Below, one piece after another: positions 9,112 to 18,241 of a stretch of 64,000 nt of DNA. The stretch comes from Lachnospiraceae bacterium. Its GTDB lineage: Bacteria > Bacillota > Clostridia > Lachnospirales > Lachnospiraceae. A program made the translations under genes and the position numbers. The notes below the pieces were generated by a model, which was not told where the DNA came from, did no database searches, and saw only the letters and a list, made by a program, of their open reading frames with translations. Every line of letters starts with the position of its first letter. Within the stretch, counting starts at the first letter, position 1. The stretch covers positions 1-64,000 of the forward strand of contig JAGBBP010000034.1 of NCBI GenBank assembly GCA_017938405.1, read 5' to 3'.

Positions 9112-11667
9112 ATGTCGGAAGAGAAGAAACAGAAGAAGGGTAAATTGGGTTTGATTATGGCGATTGTCGGAGTGCTGGCGGTGATTGCCGTAGTTTGTAT
9201 TTGTCTTTTGTGTAAGAAAGAGGAAGCGTATCGTAATATCCGGATTACGGAGCTTGAGGGAGAAGTAAGTATTAATCGCGGGGACATGAAGGCACTTAAG
9301 GCCACCGAGAATATGAACCTGCAGTCCGGAGATGAGTTAATGACGGAAGAAGGGGCAAAGGTAACCCTTTGTCTGGATGATGATAAGTATATTGTGGTGG
9401 ATGAAGTAACCAAGCTGGTGCTGATTGCGGAAGGAACGGAGGAAGACAGCCGGACGAAAATTGAACTGGAATACGGTGCGGTGTTTTCTGACATTAAAAA
9501 TAAGCTTTCCGAGAACAGTGAGTACAAAGTGGTTGCGCCGTCCGGTGTTATGTCGGTGCGCGGTACACAGTTTGAGGTGGTTTGTCGTGAGCTAAGGGAC
9601 GAGGCCGGCAAGTTGGTTGATAAGGTGATGAAGGTTCTTACCTTTGAGGGCGAGGTATACGTAAAGCCGGAAGGTTCGGCGGAAAAACGTGTTTCTAAGG
9701 CCGGTACCATGGAAGTACTGTCGGAAACAGCAGACGGGGAATATGAATTTGCGGCTGAGACAAAAGTAATCGAAGCGGAGGATTTAAGTGAACTTTCGGC
9801 TACATATTTAAGAGAGGATCTTTCTAAGAATCAGGGCAATTTGTCCGAGGAAGAGAAGGCGATTAAGGGTGAGCTGTTAGAAAAGATTAACAAGTATTTT
9901 GAAGGCACGGCATCCGATGGTGATGGGTATCGCCCGGAGGACCATCAGTATTCCTTTGTTCCGATAGACGGAATGACCTGGGAAGAAATGAACGAGTATT
10001 GCAAAGAACGCGGCGGACACCTTGCAATCATTCAAAGCGAGGAAGAAAATAAGTTTTTGTACGATAAAATGGTGGAATGCGGATTCTTTTTTGCATACTT
10101 CGGACTTACGGATGAAGCTGTGGAAGGAGACTGGAAATGGGTTACCGGAGATGAGGTAACTTATACCAATTGGTACAAGGATGATGTTGATAATTACCGG
10201 GAAGAAGATTATGCCATGATTTGGTTAAATCGTCCGTATTACTGGAATGACGGCGGTTTGCGGGAAGCCGGCGGTACGGCAGCGTTTATCTGTGAGTGGG
10301 AAGTGGACGGAACGGGAACGGTAATCGTGCCGACGCCGACTACGGTTCCGACACCGACTCCGGCTCCGACACCGACTCCGACCGAAGCGCCGGATGAGAC
10401 AGAAGCTACCGGTACTTTGTATTTGCAGGTCTATTTGCCGAAGATATTGAACTTGAATCAGGTTGTGGCATCCGGTATGGATGAGTTCTATGAGGTGATG
10501 CTTCCATACGAGAAGACCCTGCTTGCTACTGCAGTGAATGAGCAGATTACGTTCCAAGATGACATGAATGTGCGGTTAAATGCTATTGCGGACCGATATA
10601 TTCATGGCGAGGGTGCGATAAAAGATGCGGCCGAGGCAGTGTATGGGAAGGAAGTCGTGATTCGTTGCGAAGGCTTTTATAGCGAAAACGACGGAAATAA
10701 ACTGTTTGGTCTTGAAGAACACGGTACCTTTGCGGAGTTTGGTGTGGAGTTCCCGTATCTGACTTTGTATCCGGTATACACGGTACAGGTGCCGGAGGAT
10801 GGTATCAACCATCGTTATGTGCCGGTTCGCATGATGACCAGAGAGACGGTTCCGGAGACTGAGGAGGAAGTGAATCAGTTTTATACTTTTGTGGTGCAGG
10901 AAAGTACCGCCATCAGTTTGCCGAGTGTGGACGGGTATGACTTGTGCTGGGAGTTCGGAGGAACAAAATCTACGGAACCGCAGAAAATTTTTGACATTCA
11001 GTTGAATTGGCCGATTCTGTGTTTGGAAAAGCAGGAGACTTCCGTTGACGTTCCGGTGGATGGAATGTGCCAGATACAGATTAGTGTGCCACAAACGGTG
11101 AAAGATCCGGGAACGCCGGCAGTGGCAGATATGGAGACACTACGCCGTGCATTGGAACCATATCAGATTTTGGCAACCTCAATTGCCATGCAGGATATTT
11201 ATGTGGGAGATCCGGTCGGTCGGTGGTTAGAGCAGATTGACGGAGGATATATTACAAGCGATACGGGGATTAAGAACGGAATTGAAGCAATTTATAAAGA
11301 GTCCGTAAGGGTATACAGCGACGGTTATATTGTACCGTATAATATGATGTGGTATAATGCTTCGGATACCAATACCTTTGCCTTTTACGGAATGAAGCAA
11401 GGGGATTTGATGGAGTTATATCCTTGTTATACGGTGGAAACGTTAGGAAACGGAGAACGTGTTTCTTATTTTCCGTGCAGTTTCACCTTGGAGGAGAACG
11501 GGAAAAGAACGTCATATGCCATGATGTTACCGGGAAGTTTTACACTTGAATTGCCGAAGATAGACGGCTACGAGTTTTATTGGAACATAAACGGGGAAAC
11601 GATGTATGATGAAAAACTGGAAGTAAGTCTGAACCGATATAATACATTAACCTTGTGTGTGAAATAA
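9112..11667 (+). CDS. Membrane-anchored FecR-like protein with C-type lectin domain
   Basis: 851 residues. A short charged N-terminus is followed by one membrane helix (about 12-33), leaving the rest outside the cell. Next is a FecR-like beta domain (about 45-200, with the typical GVMSVRGTQFEV segment). Then comes a C-type lectin fold (about 280-395): a GGHLAIIQSEEEN segment, WKWVTGD, TNWY, a WND segment and the closing ICEWE. A Pro-Thr linker (about 404-428) leads to two related domains of roughly 200 residues (about 432-645 and 645-851) that share the pattern IKxxxEAxY, YPxYTVE/Q and a YxxxWxxNG/FGG end. The lectin domain suggests binding of a sugar or protein outside the cell. The C-terminal duplicated domain is not one I recognise. 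ATG 9112 is chosen because the promoter lies at 9025-9053. Confidence 0.85.
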   Translation: MSEEKKQKKGKLGLIMAIVGVLAVIAVVCICLLCKKEEAYRNIRITELEGEVSINRGDMKALKATENMNLQSGDELMTEEGAKVTLCLDDDKYIVVDEVTKLVLIAEGTEEDSRTKIELEYGAVFSDIKNKLSENSEYKVVAPSGVMSVRGTQFEVVCRELRDEAGKLVDKVMKVLTFEGEVYVKPEGSAEKRVSKAGTMEVLSETADGEYEFAAETKVIEAEDLSELSATYLREDLSKNQGNLSEEEKAIKGELLEKINKYFEGTASDGDGYRPEDHQYSFVPIDGMTWEEMNEYCKERGGHLAIIQSEEENKFLYDKMVECGFFFAYFGLTDEAVEGDWKWVTGDEVTYTNWYKDDVDNYREEDYAMIWLNRPYYWNDGGLREAGGTAAFICEWEVDGTGTVIVPTPTTVPTPTPAPTPTPTEAPDETEATGTLYLQVYLPKILNLNQVVASGMDEFYEVMLPYEKTLLATAVNEQITFQDDMNVRLNAIADRYIHGEGAIKDAAEAVYGKEVVIRCEGFYSENDGNKLFGLEEHGTFAEFGVEFPYLTLYPVYTVQVPEDGINHRYVPVRMMTRETVPETEEEVNQFYTFVVQESTAISLPSVDGYDLCWEFGGTKSTEPQKIFDIQLNWPILCLEKQETSVDVPVDGMCQIQISVPQTVKDPGTPAVADMETLRRALEPYQILATSIAMQDIYVGDPVGRWLEQIDGGYITSDTGIKNGIEAIYKESVRVYSDGYIVPYNMMWYNASDTNTFAFYGMKQGDLMELYPCYTVETLGNGERVSYFPCSFTLEENGKRTSYAMMLPGSFTLELPKIDGYEFYWNINGETMYDEKLEVSLNRYNTLTLCVK

Positions 11668-11681
11668 AAACTGTTAAAAGT

Positions 11682-11720
11682 AAGGGACTGTGCAAACTGA
11701 TTTGCCACAGTCCCTTTTGT
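11682..11720. terminator. Convergent (two-way) terminator
   Basis: A stem of 11 pairs, AAGGGACTGTG (11682-11692) with CACAGTCCCTT (11706-11716), extended by a CAAA/TTTG stem. Lies between converging genes and has a T run on the right; on the minus strand the tail is T-rich too. Confidence 0.85.
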
Positions 11721-11750
11721 GTGTGGAACTAGAATTTTTCGAACGAAAGA

Positions 11751-13841
11751 TTATGCTTTCTCGTATTCTTTTTCGATATAATTCTGAACATCCAGTTGAT
11801 CATATAACATGCGGCAACCCACAATGTAAATTCCGTTGTGGTCGGTAATACGGATAATGGAACCTTCCAAATCCACACCTGCAAGTTCCGGAATATTGTC
11901 GACGTTGACTGTAATGGTTTTCCCTTTGGCATCCTTTAATTCTTCATCGGAAGAGAAGAAAGCAAAACCGCCTGCACTTAAGTTTACTATAGTACCGAGA
12001 AGCGGGATGTCATATCCTTCCAAGGTGAAGTGACACGGCTTGGAAATCGGCAAACGGGAGAATTTTCTCCGGTTGGATACCTTTGGATTACCCACAACCG
12101 TGAAGGTAACGGTGCGGTCTTTTTGCTCCTGTAACTTTACATTTTCCCAACGATAGATACCGCTGTTTACGGTAAAGGTGGCATGGTATACGGCTTCCGG
12201 AGTGGTAGTGCAGACATCGTTTACAAAGCGGGCCTGAATGGAATTGCCGTTTACAAAGAGAACGCGGGCTTTGTATGAAGTGTTCTGAGAACCGTTTTCT
12301 TCTTCAAAAGCAAGGTACATATCCGGCTTGATATCTTCCGGTGTCATAAAACCGCTTTCGCCCAGTTCGCTGATTAACTGGCCTACAATGGCACCCATGG
12401 CCATTACGTTGGTAGAAGTCTCCAAATATTTACTGCGCATAATGCGGGTATTATCGTCGGCATCCTTGATGCTTGCGGTCATTACATCTACCACGTTGCG
12501 AATTTCGTTCATGTTATCCACCATGCGGAGATTGGAAGCTTCTACCTCCTGCATTGCGGAATCAATGACTTGAACGTTATCTCCCAATTTGGTGGCATCT
12601 GCGGTAATGCGGGCAACGCTGGTATCCACCTGGGTGATTTTATCCAAAGTAGTGTGAATTAATTGTAAGGTCTTTGTGATGGATTCGGTCATACGGTCGG
12701 CGGTAACTTCCAAATTTGCCAGTGCATTCATAATACTGGTGGAAGAACTCTTGGTGCCGGTACTGAGGTCACGGATTTCATCCGCAACTACCGCAAAGCC
12801 CTTGCCGGCTTCTCCGGCTCTTGCTGCCTCAATGGAGGCGTTTAATGCCAGAAGGTTGGTTTGACCGGAAATCTTTTCGATGGTACCGGTTTCTGCCTTC
12901 ACCATCTCAAATTCATTTCGGAAATCGTTTAAAATCTGTTCGACTTCACCGGAAAGCTGTGCCATTTCATTGGTGGAAGCCACTACATCGGAAAGCTGTG
13001 CGGAACTGGTTCGTGCATCTTCCACGGATTCTTCCACCAAAGCAACCATTTCCTGCACCATGGCGGCAACGTTCTGAACCTGAACACTGATTTGATTGGT
13101 CATATCCAAAGAAGAATCCTTCTTTTCCTGTAAAATCTCATTATCCCTGGTGAGCTGTTCCATGCTGCCCACAACGCTGTCGGCACTTTCTTTGTTTTCG
13201 TCGGAAAGTTCGCTCACAACGGTGACACCGTCTACAATGGAGTTACTGGCGGTCTTTACCTGCTTAATGGTAAGAATTACGCGGTTTAAGTCGGACTTTA
13301 CAAGGCCTAACATGGCTTCTTCGGTCTTTGTCATGTGACGGATTGCGATGTCAAATGCCACATAACACAATACGGTAACACCGATTTGAATCTCCGCGTC
13401 GGTAACGGCTTCCGGAGTAAAACCGGTGGTCGTACCTAATTTGATCAGGTATGCCAAAAGAATTGCAACATTGGCAATGCCCCAGCCCAATAATAATTTT
13501 CTTTTTTTGTAAAGAACCAACAGGCTGGCTACCGGAAATACGTAACCGTAGGTAACGTTAGTTTTGGTGGTCATAAGTACAAAGAGGAAAAGCAGTAAGT
13601 AACCTCCGGACACAAACGCGGCATAGATTTCGGTGCTCCAGCTCTTTACTTTTAGTACCAGCAGACCCACTAAATAAGGAATCCAGCAAATGGAAAGGAA
13701 AATCGCAAGATATTGCGGGGTCCGTCCGCCTTTTAACATTTCGATGATGTACAAGACGGTAAAAATCACATTCAGTATGGTCCACATAAGAAGTGTGTTT
13801 TTATTCGCTTGCTTTTTAAAGTAAGACTCTTCGTATTCCAT
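11751..13841 (-). CDS. Membrane chemoreceptor fused to a YcgR/PilZ c-di-GMP module
   Basis: 696 residues. About six membrane helices occupy 15-165 with little extracellular sequence, so this is not a classical periplasmic-sensor receptor. A cytoplasmic chemoreceptor coiled coil follows, with the conserved tip (about 320-360: [20 protein letters not shown], then [12 protein letters not shown]). After it lies a YcgR-N-like beta domain (about 490-585) and a PilZ domain (about 588-690). PilZ binding motifs are visible: RKFSR (RxxxR) near 590 and NLSAGG (D/NxSxxG) near 617. The fusion implies that c-di-GMP binding directly modulates a chemotaxis signalling array; this is inference from the architecture. 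ATG 13841 has GGAGG at a proper distance. Encoded next to the flagellins. Confidence 0.9.
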   Translation of the reverse strand: MEYEESYFKKQANKNTLLMWTILNVIFTVLYIIEMLKGGRTPQYLAIFLSICWIPYLVGLLVLKVKSWSTEIYAAFVSGGYLLLFLFVLMTTKTNVTYGYVFPVASLLVLYKKRKLLLGWGIANVAILLAYLIKLGTTTGFTPEAVTDAEIQIGVTVLCYVAFDIAIRHMTKTEEAMLGLVKSDLNRVILTIKQVKTASNSIVDGVTVVSELSDENKESADSVVGSMEQLTRDNEILQEKKDSSLDMTNQISVQVQNVAAMVQEMVALVEESVEDARTSSAQLSDVVASTNEMAQLSGEVEQILNDFRNEFEMVKAETGTIEKISGQTNLLALNASIEAARAGEAGKGFAVVADEIRDLSTGTKSSSTSIMNALANLEVTADRMTESITKTLQLIHTTLDKITQVDTSVARITADATKLGDNVQVIDSAMQEVEASNLRMVDNMNEIRNVVDVMTASIKDADDNTRIMRSKYLETSTNVMAMGAIVGQLISELGESGFMTPEDIKPDMYLAFEEENGSQNTSYKARVLFVNGNSIQARFVNDVCTTTPEAVYHATFTVNSGIYRWENVKLQEQKDRTVTFTVVGNPKVSNRRKFSRLPISKPCHFTLEGYDIPLLGTIVNLSAGGFAFFSSDEELKDAKGKTITVNVDNIPELAGVDLEGSIIRITDHNGIYIVGCRMLYDQLDVQNYIEKEYEKA

Positions 13842-14001
13842 AAATACCTCCGATGTAATATAGTTTTGCTACCAAGTTTCATCTTACCATATTTATACAT
13901 AAAAATCTATAAAAAATCAAAAATTGCAGAAATATTTCAAAAAGGTAACTTAAAAAGACGGAATTGAAAAAATAAGAAACCGATAAAAACAAGAGAACAG
14001 A

Positions 14002-14042
14002 CAAAAAAGAAGTTGCCGTCCGGGATGTGGAAGGACGGCAAC
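14002..14042 (-). terminator. Terminator of the first flagellin gene
   Basis: Perfect 10-bp stem, GTTGCCGTCC (14012-14021) with GGACGGCAAC (14033-14042); read on the minus strand it is followed by TTCTTTTTT. Confidence 0.9.
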
Positions 14043-14083
14043 CTCTGAAGGAGAAGGTTTTACTTCTGATATCACGTTTTTTA

Positions 14084-15739
14084 TTAGCCCTGTAAGAGGG
14101 AAAGAACACCCTGCGTGGACTGATTTGCCTGAGCCAGCATGGACTGGGAAGCCTGAGAGAGGATGTTGTACTTGCTGTATTCCACCATCTCTGCTGCCAT
14201 ATCCACATCGCGTACACGGGACTCTGCCTGCTGTAAGTTCTCTGCGGAAGTATCCAGGTTTGCAATGGTGTGTTCCAAACGGTTCTGGACAGCACCTAAG
14301 GTGGAACGCTGCTTGGAAACCTTTTCGATTGCCGCATCGATGACACCGATTGCGGAGGAAGCACGGTCCTGTCTGTCTACCCGGACGTTGTTGCCGCTGA
14401 CACCAAGAGCAGTAGCACTCATGTCGCCGATGTTAAACTGCATGGTCTGACCTTCATTTGCACCTACCTGCAATACCATACCGCCGGAGGATGCCACACT
14501 GTCGTAGTTGTTCTGGGTCAGGAATGCATTGTCATCACCTAAGCCGTCGCCACCGGTTAAGGTAACTAAGGTCTCCTCATTGGAATCCGTAACAAAGAGG
14601 GTATTCGGTTCATCAGTACCGGTACCGGAGGTGACACCGTCTAACTTTACACTTACATTCAAACCTGCGGTTGCAAGTAAATCTTCGATATCTTCAGCGG
14701 TATATTCTTTACCGGACTGTAAGGAAATCTCGTAACCGGCATTCTTGGTTACAACATTGGTAATATTGATGGTATCTGCATTACTGTTGCTGTAGGTAGG
14801 CGAAGTGGTAAGCTTTACTTCTTCCTTTCCGGCATCGGCATCAAACTTGAAGTTAATGCTGATGTTATAGTCCTTACCGTATTTATTAGAGGTGATGCTA
14901 ATCTTGTTAGCACCAACAAAGCTTCCGGCGGTAATCGGGTCGGCGTCGTTGTTGCCGGAAGCCTTCTTTCCGGCAACGGTACCGGCTGTGGTACCGGTAG
15001 TAGTAGCGGTATAAACACCGGTTGCCAATTGTACGTTTACATTTGCCGGAGTATTGTCTGCATTACTGTCTTCCTGCTTTGCGTTTTTAATCAAACCGTC
15101 AATGTCAGCCTGGGTATAGGTCTTGTTTGCTGCAAGGCTGAGGGTTAAGGTCTTGCCGTCTTTGCTCCAAATGCCGGACTCGCCGCCTACCGTTGCATTG
15201 GTGTTTGCAACAACGACTACACCCGGAATATCGGAGGTAATGAAAGCGCCCATTGCTCCACTGTAGTTACCGTACTTCGGACCTGCGTTGGTAGTGGAAG
15301 TACTGGCCCCGTCGAAGGTACCGTCTAACAGCTTCATGGTATTGAACTCGGTGGTCTCTGCGATACGGTCTAACTCATCCTGCAACTGCTCGATTTCGTC
15401 CTGAATATTGTCACGGTCGCTGTCGGTTTCGGTGCCGTTGGCAGCCTGTACAGCCAGCTGACGCATTCTTTGTAAAATGCTGTGGGATTCATTCAGTGCA
15501 CCTTCTGCAGTCTGTATCATGGAAATACCGTCTTCTGCATTGGTGGAAGCCTGTGTGAGGCCACGGATCTGGGAACGCATCTTTTCGGAAATCGCTAAGC
15601 CTGCTGCGTCATCAGCGGCGCGGTTGATGCGGTAGCCCGAAGAAAGTTTCTCTGTAGATTTTGCCTGCTGGCCGGAAACAATGCCCAGCATACGATTGGC
15701 ATTCATTGCCTGCATGTTGTGTTGAACGATCATTGCCAT
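14084..15739 (-). CDS. fliC: Flagellin
   Basis: 551-residue filament protein, exported by the flagellar type III system and polymerised outside the cell. Conserved D0/D1 ends are clear: the N-terminus runs through [37 protein letters not shown] and [20 protein letters not shown], and the C-terminus through [16 protein letters not shown] and ends in [11 protein letters not shown]. The middle (about 190-420) is a variable surface-exposed domain rich in Thr, Asn and Gly. The frame stays open upstream, but ATG 15739 is the true start: it matches the flagellin N-terminus and has GGAGGT just before it. It is a close paralogue of the flagellin at 16234-17892, with its own SigD promoter and leader. 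Confidence 0.97.
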   Translation of the reverse strand: MAMIVQHNMQAMNANRMLGIVSGQQAKSTEKLSSGYRINRAADDAAGLAISEKMRSQIRGLTQASTNAEDGISMIQTAEGALNESHSILQRMRQLAVQAANGTETDSDRDNIQDEIEQLQDELDRIAETTEFNTMKLLDGTFDGASTSTTNAGPKYGNYSGAMGAFITSDIPGVVVVANTNATVGGESGIWSKDGKTLTLSLAANKTYTQADIDGLIKNAKQEDSNADNTPANVNVQLATGVYTATTTGTTAGTVAGKKASGNNDADPITAGSFVGANKISITSNKYGKDYNISINFKFDADAGKEEVKLTTSPTYSNSNADTINITNVVTKNAGYEISLQSGKEYTAEDIEDLLATAGLNVSVKLDGVTSGTGTDEPNTLFVTDSNEETLVTLTGGDGLGDDNAFLTQNNYDSVASSGGMVLQVGANEGQTMQFNIGDMSATALGVSGNNVRVDRQDRASSAIGVIDAAIEKVSKQRSTLGAVQNRLEHTIANLDTSAENLQQAESRVRDVDMAAEMVEYSKYNILSQASQSMLAQANQSTQGVLSLLQG

Positions 15740-15893
15740 AGTCGTTACCTCCCGATAGTTGAAATTTGCTCTTCTGTATGAGCATGTTTGTTTGCGATAG
15801 GTTGTATTTTTACGATGAATACATGCCCCTCGAATCCGTTCGGGTGATAACTGAGTCCTTTCAGTATGGCTGTGTTTCATTCACTTGTAAACT
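15740..15893 (-). promoter_or_regulatory. Flagellin leader with two GGA-loop hairpins (candidate CsrA sites)
   Basis: In the transcript, a CTGA/TCAG stem presents the loop AAGGAC (complement of 15851-15864), and a CGA/TCG stem presents the loop ACGGAT (15831-15842). The ribosome site provides a third GGA. Both hairpins recur in the leader of the second flagellin with the same spacing, while the sequence between has drifted. This is the arrangement by which CsrA represses flagellin translation in Bacillus; csrA and fliW are at 61.7-62.4 kb here. Confidence 0.6.
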
Positions 15894-15921
15894 ATATCGG
15901 CAATACAAAAAGCTTTCTTTA
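15894..15921 (-). promoter_or_regulatory. SigD (sigma-28) promoter of flagellin 1
   Basis: Read on the minus strand: TAAA (15918-15921), 16-nt spacer, GCCGATAT (15894-15901). Matches the sigma-28 consensus TAAA-N15-GCCGATAA/T. Confidence 0.9.
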
Positions 15922-16036
15922 GAGAAAATAGTAAAAAAAAAGAAAAAAGTTACAAAATATAGGGCTTTTTTGTAAGATTTACGCAAGGGATTGTGAAAAA
16001 ATGAGGATGAAAATGACAAAAGCGTCTTTGATAGTA

Positions 16037-16147
16037 GGTCATTCGCAATCCGCTGCGCTCCTTGCACATGAAAATAAGCGGCTTCGCCGCTCGTCCGAAG
16101 CAAGCATCGGACGTAGAAAAGGCCGCTGTATCAGCGACCTTTTCTAC
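16037..16147 (-). terminator. Hairpin cluster after the second flagellin
   Basis: The first hairpin met by transcription from flagellin 2 is a large one: GTAGAAAAGG (16113-16122) pairs with CCTTTTCTAC (16138-16147), with an inner CGCTG/CAGCG stem. It is followed by GTCCGA/TCGGAC and AGCGGC/GCCGCT hairpins. The first probably terminates the transcript, though the T-run lies within its arm; the role of the others is unknown. The remaining flagellin gap (15922-16233) holds only this and the SigD promoter region. Confidence 0.55.
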
Positions 16148-16233
16148 TATTTTCAACCTATCGGGACACAGTATATCCTTTCGGAAATCAACATACGAAA
16201 CGAGTAGGTGAAGTAAACTTATTTTGTTATATA

Positions 16234-17892
16234 TTAGCCCTGTAACAAGGAGAGTACACCCTGGGTTGCCTGATTTGCCTGTGCCAGCATAGACTGGGAA
16301 GCCTGGGAAAGAATGTTGTTCTTGCTGTACTCTACCATCTCGGCAGCCATATCTACGTCACGGATACGGGACTCTGCGGTCTGCAGGTTTTCTGCGGAGG
16401 TATCAAGATTTGCGATGGTGTGTTCCAAACGGTTCTGAACCGCACCGAGAGCAGCACGCTGTTTGGAAACAATTTCAATTGCCTTATCAATGGTGGTGAT
16501 AGCCTGTTCGGCTCTGTCCTGTTCGTCTACACGAACGTTCTGTCCGCTGACACCGAGAGCAGTAGCGCTCATATCACCGATATTAAATTCCATGGTCTGA
16601 CCTTCATTTGCACCGATCTGTAAACGCATGCCGCCGGTGGAATTTACACTGTCATAATTATTCTGGGTAAGGAACGCATCCTCGTCACCGAGACCTGCAC
16701 CATCTTTCAGGGTTACGACTTTGTTTATAGTGGAGTCGGTAATGAATAAGGTGTTTGGGGTATCGGTTCCGTTGGTGGCGGTAACACCGTCTAATTCAAC
16801 GGATACATTAAGACCTGCCTGAGCCAGGATGTCTTCGATTTCTTCCGCTGTATATTCTTTACCGGACTGCAAGGAAACTTCGTAGCCGGCATTCTTTGTG
16901 ATGGCATCTGCAAGGGTAGTTGCGCCGGACATAACGTAGGTCGGAGCGGTAGACATGGTGACACTTTCCTTGCCTGCTTCCGCATTAAACTTAAAATTAA
17001 TGCTGATATTGTAGTCCTTACCATATTTGTTAGAGGTGATAGTAATGGAGTTTGCACCTACAAACTTACCGGAATCGTCAGCAACCAGTTTTTCTGTACC
17101 GGTAGCACGGACGCCTGCAACAGTGCCGGTAGTCGGGTTTGCAGCAGCGGCAGCGGTTGCGGTAAATACGCCGGTAGAGAGCTTAAAAGTAACCTCTGCA
17201 GGGGTATTTTCCATATTGGAGTCTTCTTGTTTTGCATTCTTAATTAAGTTATCAATATCGGCCTGGGTATAGGTTTTGTTTTCTGCCAGGTTGATGGTTA
17301 ATGCTTTTCCGGTCTTATCCCAGATAGCGGATTCGCCGCCTACCTTTGCAGTAACGGTGGTCTGAATGGTAACGCCTGCTACGTCGGAAGTAATAAATGC
17401 ACCGTGTGCACCGCTGAACTGACCGTACTTCGGACCGGACGTGGTATTGGTGGAGGCCACACCGTCAAAGGAACCGTCAAGTAACTTCATGGTGTTGAAC
17501 TCGGTGGTTTCTGCGATACGGTCTAACTCATCCTGTAACTGCTCGATTTCATCCTGGATATTTCCGCGGTCGTCATCGGTCTCGGTACCGTTGGCTGCCT
17601 GTACGGCAAGCTGGCGCATTCTTTGTAAAATGCTGTGGGATTCGTTAAGAGCACCTTCTGCGGTCTGGATTAAAGAAATACCGTCTTCCGCGTTGGTAGA
17701 TGCCTGCGTGAGACCACGAATCTGGCTTCTCATCTTCTCGGAAATCGCAAGGCCTGCTGCATCATCTGCTGCGCGGTTAATGCGGTAACCGGAAGAAAGC
17801 TTTTCCGTGGACTTTGCAAGATTGGTAGAAACAATGCCTAACATACGGTTGGCGTTCATAGATTGCATGTTGTGTTGAACGATCATTGCCAT
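16234..17892 (-). CDS. fliC: Flagellin (second paralogue)
   Basis: 552 residues, the same architecture as the flagellin at 14084-15739 and nearly identical in the D0/D1 ends (opening [18 protein letters not shown], closing [11 protein letters not shown]). The central domain is clearly related but diverged, for example Ala/Asn-rich stretches around 230-260. Two tandem flagellins with separate SigD promoters and matching leaders point to a duplication and a mixed filament, or to alternative filaments. The start ATG 17892 follows a GAGGAGGGA ribosome site. Which of the two is the major subunit cannot be told from sequence. Confidence 0.97.
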   Translation of the reverse strand: MAMIVQHNMQSMNANRMLGIVSTNLAKSTEKLSSGYRINRAADDAAGLAISEKMRSQIRGLTQASTNAEDGISLIQTAEGALNESHSILQRMRQLAVQAANGTETDDDRGNIQDEIEQLQDELDRIAETTEFNTMKLLDGSFDGVASTNTTSGPKYGQFSGAHGAFITSDVAGVTIQTTVTAKVGGESAIWDKTGKALTINLAENKTYTQADIDNLIKNAKQEDSNMENTPAEVTFKLSTGVFTATAAAAANPTTGTVAGVRATGTEKLVADDSGKFVGANSITITSNKYGKDYNISINFKFNAEAGKESVTMSTAPTYVMSGATTLADAITKNAGYEVSLQSGKEYTAEEIEDILAQAGLNVSVELDGVTATNGTDTPNTLFITDSTINKVVTLKDGAGLGDEDAFLTQNNYDSVNSTGGMRLQIGANEGQTMEFNIGDMSATALGVSGQNVRVDEQDRAEQAITTIDKAIEIVSKQRAALGAVQNRLEHTIANLDTSAENLQTAESRIRDVDMAAEMVEYSKNNILSQASQSMLAQANQATQGVLSLLQG

Positions 17893-18019
17893 AATAGGTC
17901 CCTCCTCGAATTGAATTCATTTTGATAGGTTGATTTCTAACATGAAATACAGTTTTCGAGTCCGTTCGAGAAGTTACTGAATCCTTTCAGCACAACTGTG
18001 ATTCATTTGTTTGACTAGA
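17893..18019 (-). promoter_or_regulatory. Leader of flagellin 2 with two GGA-loop hairpins
   Basis: CTGA-AAGGAT-TCAG (complement of 17977-17990) and TCGA-ACGGAC-TCGA (complement of 17956-17969) keep stems and GGA loops found in the flagellin 1 leader, 7-8 nt apart in both. The base changes between the two leaders keep the stems paired. Candidate CsrA binding sites. Confidence 0.6.
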
Positions 18020-18046
18020 ATATCGGCTTGTTTTTTGTGCTACTTA
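18020..18046 (-). promoter_or_regulatory. SigD (sigma-28) promoter of flagellin 2
   Basis: Minus strand: TAAG (18043-18046), 15-nt spacer, GCCGATAT (18020-18027). Confidence 0.9.
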
Positions 18047-18138
18047 ATAGCAAAATTTAAAAAACACTAAAAATTGTATGAGAAAAAAGTCCTATGAACT
18101 AAATATAGATAGAATAAGAAGCCTCAATGGGGATTGCG

Positions 18139-18167
18139 TTGACACCCCTACCAATATTTGCTATAAT
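18139..18167 (+). promoter_or_regulatory. Consensus sigma-A promoter of the ABC exporter operon
   Basis: TTGACA (18139-18144), 17-bp spacer, TATAAT (18162-18167). Divergent from the flagellin 2 promoter about 90 bp away. Confidence 0.9.
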
Positions 18168-18241
18168 CGACCTTAATAAAATGAGTAGCAGAGGGAGACT
18201 TTATCATAAGAAACGACACTGCTTGACAGAGGAGTTATGCG

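Noticed and set aside
14815..15018. Minus and plus strand open frames inside flagellin, parC, parE and transferase genes
   Set aside because: They lie opposite or out of frame to well-supported genes, lack ribosome sites and match no family; they are shadows of GC-skewed codons.
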